The notes under the pieces were generated by a model, which did no database searches, was not told where the DNA came from, and saw nothing but the letters and a program-made list of their open reading frames with translations. A stretch of 64,000 nt of DNA from Winogradskyella sp. (lineage in GTDB: Bacteria; Bacteroidota; Bacteroidia; Flavobacteriales; Flavobacteriaceae). The translations under genes were made by a program, and so were the position numbers. The stretch is taken from positions 1 through 64,000 of the forward strand of contig SHBX01000003.1 in assembly GCA_004211785.1 (NCBI GenBank), given 5' to 3'. The first letter of the stretch is position 1. Each line of letters opens with the position of its first letter. Shown piece after piece: positions 53,471 through 62,750 of the stretch.

Positions 53471-54838
53471 CTATTCTACTTTTTTTCCAGGAAGATTCTG
53501 GCCGCCTTGATGCAAAGTCATACTTTCTACAATTCCTAAATTATTTTTGTTGAAAGTAATATTTGCTTCTACTACTTTTAGAAAAAACTCATTTTCAGCT
53601 GAAGGGTAAATTTCAAACTCTTGTTGCCCAGTTGCTTGTGCAGATAATTGTTTATTATCTAACTTAATAGTAATATAAAAGTTAGGAGCTAATTCATATT
53701 TTCCAACATAAGTTTCTAAAATATCTTCAGAAACATTAACAATGTCCGGAAATTCACGTTTCACAGGCAGTTTTAACTCAACATTCATTCCTAATTGTTT
53801 TACGCCTACCAAATCCAGACCATGAACAGAATTTGTAAATATAATAACTGCCTTATCAGTTCCTTTTACAAAGCCCCCAAAGGATTTATACCCTCCAGTT
53901 CCTCCATTATGCCATATAATTGTACCGTCGGCATTATAATGCCAGCCTAAACCAATTCGGAGATTATTAGTTAAATCTTCATATGCAATTTGATGAGATA
54001 AGGCCATAGCTTTATACAAATCTGAATCATTTTTAGTCACATTTGCATTAAAAAACTTTATCATATCCCTACTGGTAGATTTTATAGCTCCAGCACCCGA
54101 AAGAACATTTAAATCCCAATTTTTTGTAATTTTTAGCTCAGCATTGTAACCATAAGCGAGGTTGCTTTTCATGTCATCATTAATTACAATTCCTGTCGAT
54201 TTCATACCTAAAGGATTTGTAATACGCTCTTTGACTAAATCTGCATAAGATTTTCCTGTATGTAACTCTAATATATGACCAAGTAATCCCATAGCTAGGT
54301 TCGAATATTCATATTGAACCCCTACATCTCTTGTAAGCTCATAACTATTTAAAAATTCATATAATTCTTTTACAGTATAATCTGCAAAAGGATTTTCTGG
54401 ATCTTTAGGATTAAAATTTGAAGGCATTCTTGGTAATCCTGATGTATGTGTCGCCAAATCTTTTAAAGTTATTTCTCTATTATTGCCTTTAATGGCTTTA
54501 AAGTCTTTAGATAAATATTTAGATATTGGATCATCTAAATTCATATTTCCTTTTAAAACTTCATCAGCTAGTATAATACAAGTAAACACTTTAGATATAG
54601 AGCCTATTTCATAAACCGAATGCTCATTTACATCACTTCCATTCTCAAGTTTCGTTTTGCCATAATTTAAATTCTTAACGACATCACCTTCCATATATGC
54701 CATAGAAATAGAAGGCACATGACCTTCATCAACCATAGACTTTATATAAACTTTTATGTCGTCATGTATTTCTTTCTCTTGACTAGATGAGATTTGAAAA
54801 GAGGTAATTAAAAAAATAATTAAGCAGAGATTTTTCAT
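53471..54838 (-). CDS. Exported serine hydrolase (class C beta-lactamase-like)
   Basis: A 455-residue protein with signal peptide (MKNLCLIIFLITSFQISSS). The beta-lactamase/DD-peptidase motifs are present: SxxK as S80-I-S-K83 in YEIGSISKVFTC, YxN in YEYSNLAMGLLGH, and a KTG-like HNGGTGGY. The C-terminal 100 residues form an extra small beta domain (LETYVGKYELAPNFYITI), as in the AmpH/EstB-like group. It may act on peptidoglycan peptides, D-amino acid esters or lipids; a true resistance role is unlikely. Monocistronic. Confidence 0.88.
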   Translation of the reverse strand: MKNLCLIIFLITSFQISSSQEKEIHDDIKVYIKSMVDEGHVPSISMAYMEGDVVKNLNYGKTKLENGSDVNEHSVYEIGSISKVFTCIILADEVLKGNMNLDDPISKYLSKDFKAIKGNNREITLKDLATHTSGLPRMPSNFNPKDPENPFADYTVKELYEFLNSYELTRDVGVQYEYSNLAMGLLGHILELHTGKSYADLVKERITNPLGMKSTGIVINDDMKSNLAYGYNAELKITKNWDLNVLSGAGAIKSTSRDMIKFFNANVTKNDSDLYKAMALSHQIAYEDLTNNLRIGLGWHYNADGTIIWHNGGTGGYKSFGGFVKGTDKAVIIFTNSVHGLDLVGVKQLGMNVELKLPVKREFPDIVNVSEDILETYVGKYELAPNFYITIKLDNKQLSAQATGQQEFEIYPSAENEFFLKVVEANITFNKNNLGIVESMTLHQGGQNLPGKKVE

Positions 54839-54928
54839 AATATTTAGAGTTATATATGTATGACGAGAAACTAACTAATTGGTTACATCTAAGGTAACTA
54901 TATTAATTTTAGAAAAATAAAACTAGAA

Positions 54929-55588
54929 TTAATTTAGCAATTCTACGGCTTTTGTATATGCAATCTCTTTATAATCAGTAATTGTGATATCCGCCATGCT
55001 ATAATCTTGATGCGATGAGTGTGGACTTTTAAAACCTACACAAAAAATACCTGCAGCATTAGCAGCTTTAATTCCGTTTGTAGAATCTTCAATGACCATA
55101 CACTCTGATTTTTTAAACCCTGTGTGTGCCGCCGCTTTTATAAATATCTCTGGATGTGGCTTGGATTGTTTTAAATCTGCACCACTAAACTTACCTATAA
55201 AATATGAGTTTAATTCAAAACGCTCAAAAATACGATTGATATTAGTCATAGATGCAGAAGAGGCTACAACAAGCTTCATATGATTTGCATGGTAATCTTT
55301 AATCAAGTCCAAAACACCATTAATTAACCTTAAATCCTTATCATTTTCAAATAAATATTTAAAGTGATAACGTTTCTGTTTCACTAAGTATTCTGGAGAA
55401 TAGCTCAAACTAAAATGACTAACCAAACGCTTGCATATATTTATAGTAGATTGCCCAGTAAATGATGCATACAAATCTTCATCTACATTAATGTCGACAT
55501 CAGAAAACATTTTAAAATAGGCTTTTCTATGCAATGGTTCAGTGTCAACTATAACACCATCCATATCAAATAATACCGCTTTAAGCAT
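54929..55588 (-). CDS. HAD-family sugar-phosphate phosphatase / beta-phosphoglucomutase-like
   Basis: A 219-residue HAD hydrolase. Motif I is FDMDGVIVDTEPLH with D8 and D10; the alpha-helical cap follows; motif II is VVASSASMTNI, motif III the lysine in KQSKPHPEIF, and motif IV CMVIEDSTNGIKAANAAG. This pattern is typical of the phosphoglucomutase-like subgroup that dephosphorylates or isomerises sugar phosphates. Substrate not known. Monocistronic. Confidence 0.9.
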   Translation of the reverse strand: MLKAVLFDMDGVIVDTEPLHRKAYFKMFSDVDINVDEDLYASFTGQSTINICKRLVSHFSLSYSPEYLVKQKRYHFKYLFENDKDLRLINGVLDLIKDYHANHMKLVVASSASMTNINRIFERFELNSYFIGKFSGADLKQSKPHPEIFIKAAAHTGFKKSECMVIEDSTNGIKAANAAGIFCVGFKSPHSSHQDYSMADITITDYKEIAYTKAVELLN

Positions 55589-55653
55589 AATCTATTTTAT
55601 ATTGCTAAATAAAAAGTCGAAATTAGTAATATTAAACGGTATCTAAATATATA

Positions 55654-55806
55654 ATGGCCAAAAAAGGACAAGAAAAAAACACAAAAAACAAAGCCAAGCA
55701 TAGTAGACTTGTTGCTCAAAAAAAGAATAAGAAAAAGCAAGAGGCCGAGTTACGCAAAGAGCGTTTAAAAGCTATAGTTAAAAAAGCAAAAGAAAGTAAA
55801 TCTTAA
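55654..55806 (+). CDS. Small Lys-rich protein (50 residues)
   Basis: An ORF of 50 codons encoding MAKKGQEKNTKNKAKHSRL and on to IVKKAKESKS, with about 20 lysines. No signal peptide, so cytosolic; it is likely a single long basic helix. The frame has normal codon use, an ATG start, and sits alone between two oppositely oriented genes. I believe similar short basic proteins occur in related flavobacteria, possibly binding RNA, DNA or the ribosome, but no function is known. Confidence 0.6.
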   Translation: MAKKGQEKNTKNKAKHSRLVAQKKNKKKQEAELRKERLKAIVKKAKESKS

Positions 55807-55831
55807 AATAATTAACACTACGAAACTATCT

Positions 55832-57739
55832 TCAAATTACATTAGTAATAATCTCATCAACCACTTCAGGATTAAGTAAAGTACTTATATCACCTAACTG
55901 GTCTGCTTCATTAAATGCTATCTTCCTTAAAATACGGCGCATAATTTTTCCAGAACGCGTTTTTGGTAAACCGTTAGTAAATTGAATCTTATCCAGCTTA
56001 GCAATTGGTCCTATCCGATCCGTAATTAACTGGTTAATCTCTTTACGTAAATTATCTTGATCTCTACTCTCACCACTATCTTTTAAAGTCACATAACCAT
56101 ACAAGGCATTACCTTTAACATCATGAGGAAAACCAACAATTGCAGACTCAGCAACAGCTTGATGCTCATTTATAGCATCTTCAATAGGTGCAGTTCCTAA
56201 ATTATGACCAGAAACAATAATAACATCATCTACACGACCAGTAATGCGGTAATACCCAACTTCATCTCGTAAAGCACCATCTCCAGTGAAATACATATTC
56301 TCAAAAGCAGAAAAATACGTGTCTTTATAGCGTTGGTGATTTCCCCAAATGGTTCTCGCCATAGATGGCCAAGGATATTTTATACATAAACGACCGTCAA
56401 CTTGATTATCGTTAAGTTCATTTCCATTTTCGTCCATTAATGCAGGCTGAATTCCAATAAAAGGCAAGGTTGCATAAGTTGGTTTTGTTGGTGTAGAAAA
56501 CGGAATCGGCGTTATCATAATACCGCCTGTTTCAGTTTGCCACCAAGTGTCTACAATTGGGCTCTTCTTTTTTCCAATATTTTCGTTATACCAATGCCAA
56601 GCTTCTTCATTAATTGGTTCTCCAACCGTTCCCAATACTTTTAGTGAAGATAAATCATGCTTTTCAACAAGCTTAGTTCCGTGCTTTGCCAAAGCTCTTA
56701 TGGCTGTCGGTGCCGTATAAAATTGAGTGATCTTATGCTTCTCAACTATCTTCCAAAAACGTCCAAAGTCTGGATAACTTGGCACACCTTCAAACATAAC
56801 TGTTGTAGCGCCATTTACTAAAGGTCCATAAACAATATAGCTATGACCAGTAATCCAGCCGATATCTGCTGTACACCAATACACATCATTTTCTCTATAA
56901 TCAAAGACATTTTTGAACGTATATGCCGAATATACCATATAACCAGCCGTTGTATGTAACATGCCTTTTGGCATGCCGGTAGAACCAGATGTATATAAAA
57001 TAAATAATGGATCTTCTGCATTCATAATTTCAATGGTACAATCGCCATAAGCATCATCCAAAAGCGACTGCAACCAATAGTCTCGACCTTCTTTCATTTG
57101 TATACCTGAATTGATTCGCTTTGCGACTAAAACTGAATCCACACCAGGACAATCTTCTAAAGCTTCATCAACTATACCTTTTAAGTCTATTGTTTTCGTA
57201 CCACGATAAGAACCATCAGAAGTAATAACCATCTTTGCATCACAATCATTAATTCTGGTTGATAATGCTGTAGCAGAAAATCCAGCAAATACAACTGAAT
57301 GCACTGCTCCTATTCTTGCACAAGCCAAAACTGATACCGCTAATTCTGGTATCATCGGTAGATATATACAAACTCGGTCACCTTTTTGTATGCCTTTACT
57401 CTTTAAAGCATTGGCAAACTTACACACACGCTCATGCAATTGCTTATACGTAATATGCTCGGCAGGTGCATTTGGGTCATTTGGTTCAAACAGTATTGCT
57501 GTCTTATCACCACGCGTACTTAAATGTCGGTCTAAGCAATTCTCAGTAATATTAAGTTGTGCACCTTCAAACCATTTGACTTCAGGTTTTGTGAAATCCC
57601 AACTTAAAACGTTATTCCATTTTTTTCGCCATGTAAAATGCTCTTCGGCAATTTCTTCCCAAAAGCCTTCAGGATTCTCAATAGATTTTCGGTAAACCTG
57701 AAAATATTCTTCAAAACTTTTAATGTGGTAATTACTCAT
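55832..57739 (-). CDS. acs: Acetyl-CoA synthetase
   Basis: A 635-residue AMP-forming enzyme that activates acetate. Motifs: FILYTSGSTGMPKGML, the ATP loop; TWWQTETGGIMITP; TGDGALRDEVGYYRITGRVDDVI; and the acetylation-site lysine in TRSGKIMRRILR. The N-terminal FWEEIAEEHFTWRKKWNNVL and WFEGAQLNITENCLDRH are typical of Acs. Slightly shorter than E. coli Acs (652). Together with the downstream AGCS symporter it points to use of small organic acids and amino acids. Monocistronic or with the symporter, 42 bases upstream. Confidence 0.95.
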   Translation of the reverse strand: MSNYHIKSFEEYFQVYRKSIENPEGFWEEIAEEHFTWRKKWNNVLSWDFTKPEVKWFEGAQLNITENCLDRHLSTRGDKTAILFEPNDPNAPAEHITYKQLHERVCKFANALKSKGIQKGDRVCIYLPMIPELAVSVLACARIGAVHSVVFAGFSATALSTRINDCDAKMVITSDGSYRGTKTIDLKGIVDEALEDCPGVDSVLVAKRINSGIQMKEGRDYWLQSLLDDAYGDCTIEIMNAEDPLFILYTSGSTGMPKGMLHTTAGYMVYSAYTFKNVFDYRENDVYWCTADIGWITGHSYIVYGPLVNGATTVMFEGVPSYPDFGRFWKIVEKHKITQFYTAPTAIRALAKHGTKLVEKHDLSSLKVLGTVGEPINEEAWHWYNENIGKKKSPIVDTWWQTETGGIMITPIPFSTPTKPTYATLPFIGIQPALMDENGNELNDNQVDGRLCIKYPWPSMARTIWGNHQRYKDTYFSAFENMYFTGDGALRDEVGYYRITGRVDDVIIVSGHNLGTAPIEDAINEHQAVAESAIVGFPHDVKGNALYGYVTLKDSGESRDQDNLRKEINQLITDRIGPIAKLDKIQFTNGLPKTRSGKIMRRILRKIAFNEADQLGDISTLLNPEVVDEIITNVI

Positions 57740-57781
57740 GCTTAAAGTGGTTTCTTCTTAAGGATTTGAAATTATAAAAAA

Positions 57782-59158
57782 TTACTCGTTTTTCAATTTA
57801 TTGAAATACAATTTAGATGCGGCAATGACTTTAGGTGCTAATAGTATAGTTGCTAACATAGTTGGTATGGCCATTAATGCAAACACACCATCAATAAAGT
57901 TTATCATAGCTTCAAAATCTGTCGTTGCTGCAAGTACAATACTTGCAATGTATAAGTAATTATAATAATGTTTTCGTTTGGCACCTATTAAAAAAGATAG
58001 GCACTTGTTGCCATAATAGGCATAAGAAAACAAAGAAGACACACTGAATATAAACACACAAACCATCAATAAATACTGACCTACTTCTGGGATTGCACTC
58101 TGAAATGCTGCAGCAGTTAAACTCACTCCATTACTTGCAGTAGTTTCCCAAACACCAGTTACTAAAATGGCCAAGGCAGTTAACGTACAAACAATTAACG
58201 TGTCAATTGCTGGACCTAGCATCGCCACTAGACCTTCGCGTACTGGCTCGTCTGTTTTTGCGGCACCGTGAGCCATAGCTGCTGTACCCAAACCTGCTTC
58301 ATTAGAGAAAGCACCTCGTTTGATTCCGTGCAAAATTAAAGCGCCCAAAACACCACCTAAAAACGGTTTATCTTCTGGCCAATAATCTGCCGCAAAAGCA
58401 TCAGTCACAATCATCGATAGATATTTAGGTATTTCTGTATAATTAACAACCAGAATAATTACCACCAACACAAAGTATAATAAGACCATTGACGGCACTA
58501 ATTTAGACGCTAATGCACTTATTCGCTTTAATCCACCAAGGATAACTATACTTGTAAATATGACTAAGATAACAGCAATAATTAAGTTTGAAGAAAAAGA
58601 TACTTCCACGCCATTAGGAATCAAAATAATATCATTAATCGCTTGTTTTAATTGATTAACATTTACCACAGGTAATGCGCCCAGCATTCCAAAGAAACTA
58701 AACATAATGGCTAAAAATCTCCAAGGTTTACCCAAACCTTCTACTATAAAATACATAGGTCCGCCTTGCAACTCACCTTCACTGTCTTTGCCTCTGTAGA
58801 GTATGGCTAAGGTTGAAGTAAAGTATTTGGTACTCATACCAACAATAGCACTCACCCACATCCAAAATACAGCACCTGGGCCACCAATAGCAATCGCCAA
58901 TGCCACACCAGATATATTACCCATTCCAATCGTAGAACTTAAAGCAGTGGTTAAGGCTTGAAAATGTGTAATCTGTCCTGGGTCATTAGGGTCATCATAT
59001 TTACCACGTAAGACTTGTATGGCATGACCGAGATACCGAAACGGTAGAAATTTTGAACGAATAATTAAGTACAAACCACCACCAATTAAAATAATAAGCA
59101 ATGGCAAACCCCAAGCTAATGATGAAAAATCCTTAAGGAGTTGGTTGAGTGTTTCCAT
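57782..59158 (-). CDS. Sodium:alanine/glycine symporter (AGCS family)
   Basis: A 458-residue inner-membrane transporter with about 10-11 helices. The AGCS signature is visible: TTALSSTIGMGNISGVALAI near the N-terminus, GPGAVFWMWVSAIVGM, and FSNEAGLGTAAMAHGAAKTDEPVREG-type sequence in the middle, given here in part. It imports alanine or glycine with sodium. The alanine dehydrogenase elsewhere in the window could use the alanine. It is followed by acs in the same direction, 42 bases apart. Confidence 0.92.
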   Translation of the reverse strand: METLNQLLKDFSSLAWGLPLLIILIGGGLYLIIRSKFLPFRYLGHAIQVLRGKYDDPNDPGQITHFQALTTALSSTIGMGNISGVALAIAIGGPGAVFWMWVSAIVGMSTKYFTSTLAILYRGKDSEGELQGGPMYFIVEGLGKPWRFLAIMFSFFGMLGALPVVNVNQLKQAINDIILIPNGVEVSFSSNLIIAVILVIFTSIVILGGLKRISALASKLVPSMVLLYFVLVVIILVVNYTEIPKYLSMIVTDAFAADYWPEDKPFLGGVLGALILHGIKRGAFSNEAGLGTAAMAHGAAKTDEPVREGLVAMLGPAIDTLIVCTLTALAILVTGVWETTASNGVSLTAAAFQSAIPEVGQYLLMVCVFIFSVSSLFSYAYYGNKCLSFLIGAKRKHYYNYLYIASIVLAATTDFEAMINFIDGVFALMAIPTMLATILLAPKVIAASKLYFNKLKNE

Positions 59159-59224
59159 AAGTTATAAAAATAGTAATTCTATAAGTACTCTATATAACTT
59201 CTTATATAATGATAGCTTAACATA

Positions 59225-59255
59225 TTGATTTACAGGTTTAAAAAAAATAACTTAG
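59225..59255 (+). promoter_or_regulatory. Putative promoter of the 59290 gene
   Basis: TTG at 59225-59227, 20 bases, then TAACTTAG at 59248-59255, one base off TAnnTTTG. The start codon lies 35 bases downstream. Confidence 0.3.
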
Positions 59256-59289
59256 TTTTATGATATTGAACTAACCAAAACTTAAAATC

Positions 59290-59967
59290 ATGTCTGACCA
59301 AAAAATATTTGAAGCTAGCCCCGAAAGTAAAACGAAAGCAAAACAATATAGAGTTATAGCTGTTATAGCGTGGATAATTGCCATTGCAGCTCAAATCTAT
59401 GCCATTTTAAAATTATTAAGTAATGAAACTATGACATGGTTAATTGTAGCCATAGTCGTGATTTTAATATTAGCAGTTACAGCTAATATTCTTTGGAAAA
59501 AAGCCAACAAGCTAGACCCAGCCTCCGAGAAAAACAAAACAAAGTTCTTTATACAAAATCAGTTGGGTGCCATTATGGGTGTACTCGCCTTTTTACCTTT
59601 AGTGATATTGATTTTCACGAACAAAGATTTGAATGGCAAAACCAAAGGTATTGCTGGTTCTATAGCCGTTATCGCATTATTAATAGCTGGTGTATCTGGT
59701 GTAGAATTCAACCCAGCTTCTATTGAAAAATATACTGAAGAAATTAATGCACAAACCGAAACTCTAAAAGATTTAGACGTTGGTGATAATGTATTTTGGT
59801 CTAAAGCTGGTAACAAATATCATATAGACAGTGATTGCTATCATATTAAAGGAAAACAATTGTCTAACGGAACTGTTAAAGAATCTTGGGAACAGAAAGG
59901 TATTTCTGAGCTATGTAAGACTTGTAGAAACAGAGCAACTAAGGTGAAAAAAGATAGTGCTTCGTAA
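59290..59967 (+). CDS. Membrane protein with C-terminal Cys/His metal-site-like module
   Basis: A 225-residue protein with four likely helices at about residues 22-42, 50-68, 90-108 and 118-138, in which the second pair resembles the first only weakly. The last 50 residues form a soluble module: NKYHIDSDCYHIKG followed by GISELCKTCRN. The spacing H-x(4)-C...G-x(4)-C-x(2)-C is like short zinc-binding domains (Ada-like metal-binding type) found at ends of bacterial membrane or secreted proteins. Function unknown. It stands alone, with a promoter-like element in front. Confidence 0.7.
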   Translation: MSDQKIFEASPESKTKAKQYRVIAVIAWIIAIAAQIYAILKLLSNETMTWLIVAIVVILILAVTANILWKKANKLDPASEKNKTKFFIQNQLGAIMGVLAFLPLVILIFTNKDLNGKTKGIAGSIAVIALLIAGVSGVEFNPASIEKYTEEINAQTETLKDLDVGDNVFWSKAGNKYHIDSDCYHIKGKQLSNGTVKESWEQKGISELCKTCRNRATKVKKDSAS

Positions 59968-60051
59968 ATTTTACATTAAAATATAATTTTACTCATCTGT
60001 TGACATAACCTGTGCTGAGCTAATAAAGAATTCATATCTTAACGTTAATAC

Positions 60052-60059
60052 TAATTTTG
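60052..60059 (+). promoter_or_regulatory. Putative minus-7 box of the 60086 gene
   Basis: TAATTTTG, a full match to TAnnTTTG, 26 bases before the start codon. Confidence 0.38.
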
Positions 60060-60085
60060 CAAATAATTTAAATACCGCTAAATTC

Positions 60086-61438
60086 ATGAAAGACCTTAGA
60101 CCACTATTAATTATTTTATGCTTTTTATTATCAACAAGCTATGCTTTAGGGCAATTATGTGACCAAGACAAAAGGTTTACGACAATAGCGTATTTCTCAG
60201 ACACCCAAATTGATTCTCTAAAAAATATAACTTACGGCAATGCTATTGATTATTTAGGTAAATCACAAGACCTGAAAATGGATATCTATTTCCCAAATAA
60301 TGATATTGATACAATAAAAAAACGCCCTTTTATTCTTCTTATTCATGGTGGCGGTTTTTATGGTGGTGCGAGAGATAACTTTATTTATCATTCTAACGAA
60401 TTTGCCAAAAGAGGTTTTGTGGTCGCAACAATGAGCTATCGCTTAGGATTTAATCAAAATGATAGTGGTGATCTTCAAAAAGCAGTTTATAGAGCACAGC
60501 AAGATGCTCACACTGCGCTGAGATATATCAATTCTCAAGCGGAAAAATTAAACATAGACAAATCATGGATTTTTATTGGAGGATCTAGTGCAGGAGCAAT
60601 AACATCACTATTCGCTAGCTATGCAAGTCAAGCAGAATGGAATCAAGTATTGCCATCTTTCGAAGAAACGCTTGGTAGCTTAAAGAGTTCTGAAACTAAT
60701 ATGGATGATTCACTCAAAATTAAAGGCATCTATAATTTTATGGGAGCTGTTCAGCCCATTGTATTTGCCTCTGGAGACTTAATACCAACCATTTCGTTTC
60801 ATGGCGAATTAGATAAAACTGTTCCTATAGGAAAAAGTCAATTTACCGGATTTGGGTCCAAACCAATTCATGACATGTTAACGAAAGCAGGTGTTTGCAG
60901 CAATCTTACCATAGTAAAAGGAGGATATCATGATATTTATTTATCTGCAGAAGGCTTAAATTTTAGGATTAATCGCGTTGCCAATTTTTTTAAAAGTTTG
61001 ATGTGTGACAGTTGTACAAGTACTGTGTATACTGATGAAGCCATTAAAAATAATAAAGACATTAACTATGAAGTACTAAGTGCAATCAAAGAAGGAAATA
61101 TCCAGAAATTGGATGAACTTATAGACATAAATGAATTAGATAAATGTCATGGTATTCAAGGTGGTTTATATAATTTTTTAGCATTTAGTATTAAGTTAGA
61201 ATCTTTTGAATCGCTAAAATATTTCATAAATAAAAAAGCAAATTTAGAGGGTAATTGTACTGGGAAAACACCTTTAATGTATGCTGCAAAATACGGACAG
61301 CTAGATGCCCTTAAATACTTACTTAAAAATGGCGCTGATATCAATTATACCTATGATGGAAAATCAGCACTAGACTATGCTAAGAATTATAACCATTCAG
61401 ATATTCAAAAATATCTGGAAGATTACAAATCGGATTAA
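60086..61438 (+). CDS. Exported alpha/beta hydrolase fused to ankyrin repeats
   Basis: A 450-residue exported protein with signal peptide (MKDLRPLLIILCFLLSTSYA). Residues about 60-305 are a carboxylesterase-like hydrolase: oxyanion motif LLIHGGGFYGGARDN, nucleophile in IGGSSAGAITS, acid in FHGELDKTVP and His in KGGYHDIYL. From about 325 to the end lie ankyrin-type repeats, clearest in KTPLMYAAKYGQLDALKYLL, KNGADINYTYDGKSALDYAK. Ankyrin repeats usually bind proteins; an esterase joined to them is uncommon. The hydrolase part is related to the 62751 gene. Substrate unknown. Confidence 0.85.
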   Translation: MKDLRPLLIILCFLLSTSYALGQLCDQDKRFTTIAYFSDTQIDSLKNITYGNAIDYLGKSQDLKMDIYFPNNDIDTIKKRPFILLIHGGGFYGGARDNFIYHSNEFAKRGFVVATMSYRLGFNQNDSGDLQKAVYRAQQDAHTALRYINSQAEKLNIDKSWIFIGGSSAGAITSLFASYASQAEWNQVLPSFEETLGSLKSSETNMDDSLKIKGIYNFMGAVQPIVFASGDLIPTISFHGELDKTVPIGKSQFTGFGSKPIHDMLTKAGVCSNLTIVKGGYHDIYLSAEGLNFRINRVANFFKSLMCDSCTSTVYTDEAIKNNKDINYEVLSAIKEGNIQKLDELIDINELDKCHGIQGGLYNFLAFSIKLESFESLKYFINKKANLEGNCTGKTPLMYAAKYGQLDALKYLLKNGADINYTYDGKSALDYAKNYNHSDIQKYLEDYKSD

Positions 61439-61513
61439 ACTAAGTGCAATAAGGTCTAAAGTTTATAGCGCCTTTAGATATTATATGATAATCCCAGCGG
61501 ACTATCAATACAT

Positions 61514-61612
61514 TTATTTTGCTAACTTTAATCCGAACCCTAAGTAATCATACATTAACGAGAAAAGCGCTACTACAAAAACCCCATTAATTCCCAAAAT
61601 CCTATATTTACG
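61514..61612 (-). other. Possible small ORF or gene remnant
   Basis: A 32-codon open stretch on the minus strand ends with a very protein-like sequence, GVFVVALFSLMYDYLGFGLK, one membrane helix plus a short tail, then TAA. No ATG opens it; a TTG at 61597 would give 27 residues. It is either a tiny membrane peptide or the last piece of a decayed gene. It fills half of the 185-base gap between the hydrolase and the acyltransferase-like gene. Confidence 0.25.
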
Positions 61613-61623
61613 TCACCAACGTA

Positions 61624-62736
61624 ATGACTTTGAGTAACAATCAACGCCTCTACTTTATTGATGCCGTTCGTGCATTTGCGATTTTAATGATGCTGCAAGG
61701 GCATTTCATAGACAGTTTGCTAGCACCAGAGCATCGTGATATGTCTCATGTGGCTTACCGTATTTGGTCTTATTTTAGAGGGATTACGGCGCCTACATTT
61801 TTTACTATTTCTGGTTTAATATTCACCTATCTCTTATTAAAGGCTAAAGAAAAAGGCACAGAAAAACAGCGTATGCGTAAAGGTCTTAACCGTGGTCTAA
61901 TGCTTATTGGTATTGGGTATTTGTTACGCATGCCGTTTTTAAGTTGGTTGTCTGGACATTTTAGTAATACTTACTTTTTAGTTATCGACGTGTTACAGAT
62001 TATCGGTTTGTCTTTAATGTGCATCGTAGGCCTGTATTATATCTGTTTTAAAAATGCTAGACTATTCTCTATTATGAGCTTTGCTATTGGCTTTACCATT
62101 TTTGTATGTGAGCCATTGTATAGAGCACTAACTCTAGAAAATGTGCCTCTCTTATTTTCCAACTATGTTTCCAAAGCCAATGGTTCTGTGTTTACCATTA
62201 TTCCATGGTTTGGCTATATGGCATTTGGAGCTTTTATTGCCACAGCGTTTTACAGACATTTAGAGAAACGTCACTTTAAACTTGTGATGGTTTTGCTGTT
62301 TATTGTTGTGGGTTACTTCTTAATTGAGTGGTCATCTCATGCATTATTCTATCTCACTAAATGGACGGATATTCAATTGTTTTTAGATGCGTCTAACTAC
62401 AATTATTTGTTTTCACGTTTGGGAGATGTACTCATATATTTTTCCATTTTCTATGGCTTAGAACGTTTTCTTAAACCACCATTGTTGTTAAAGATTGGTC
62501 AGAAAACCTTATCAATATATGTGATTCATTTTATTATCATTTACGGTAGTTTTACGGGCATTGGCTTAAGTCAATTAATAGGTAAAACCTTATCACCATG
62601 GCAAGCTGTTTTTGGAGCTGCTTTGTTTTTGGTTGTGGTTTGCTTTATTTCGTTCTATTATGTGCGAACTAACGCCTATATTTATGGAAAATTGAGACAA
62701 TTGTTTTATAAACTGAAAGGAACACCAAAAGCATAA
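61624..62736 (+). CDS. DUF1624 / heparan-glucosaminide N-acetyltransferase-like membrane protein
   Basis: A 370-residue inner-membrane protein with about 10 helices. The start RLYFIDAVRAFAILMMLQGHF carries the histidine motif of the HGSNAT/DUF1624 (YeiB-like) superfamily, followed by SYFRGITAPTFFTISGLIF, also typical. Such proteins transfer acetyl groups from cytosolic acetyl-CoA to sugars on the far side of the membrane, or have unknown acyl transfer roles. The C-terminal SIYVIHFIIIYG matches acyltransferase-type membrane proteins. It is followed after 14 bases by an alpha/beta hydrolase, so the two probably work together. Confidence 0.82.
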   Translation: MTLSNNQRLYFIDAVRAFAILMMLQGHFIDSLLAPEHRDMSHVAYRIWSYFRGITAPTFFTISGLIFTYLLLKAKEKGTEKQRMRKGLNRGLMLIGIGYLLRMPFLSWLSGHFSNTYFLVIDVLQIIGLSLMCIVGLYYICFKNARLFSIMSFAIGFTIFVCEPLYRALTLENVPLLFSNYVSKANGSVFTIIPWFGYMAFGAFIATAFYRHLEKRHFKLVMVLLFIVVGYFLIEWSSHALFYLTKWTDIQLFLDASNYNYLFSRLGDVLIYFSIFYGLERFLKPPLLLKIGQKTLSIYVIHFIIIYGSFTGIGLSQLIGKTLSPWQAVFGAALFLVVVCFISFYYVRTNAYIYGKLRQLFYKLKGTPKA

Positions 62737-62750
62737 CGACAGATAGATTT

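Noticed and set aside
54883-54899. GTTAC-ATCTAAG-GTAAC inverted repeat before the serine hydrolase gene
   Set aside because: Arms of five bases are expected by chance at this frequency, and it does not line up with a promoter box.
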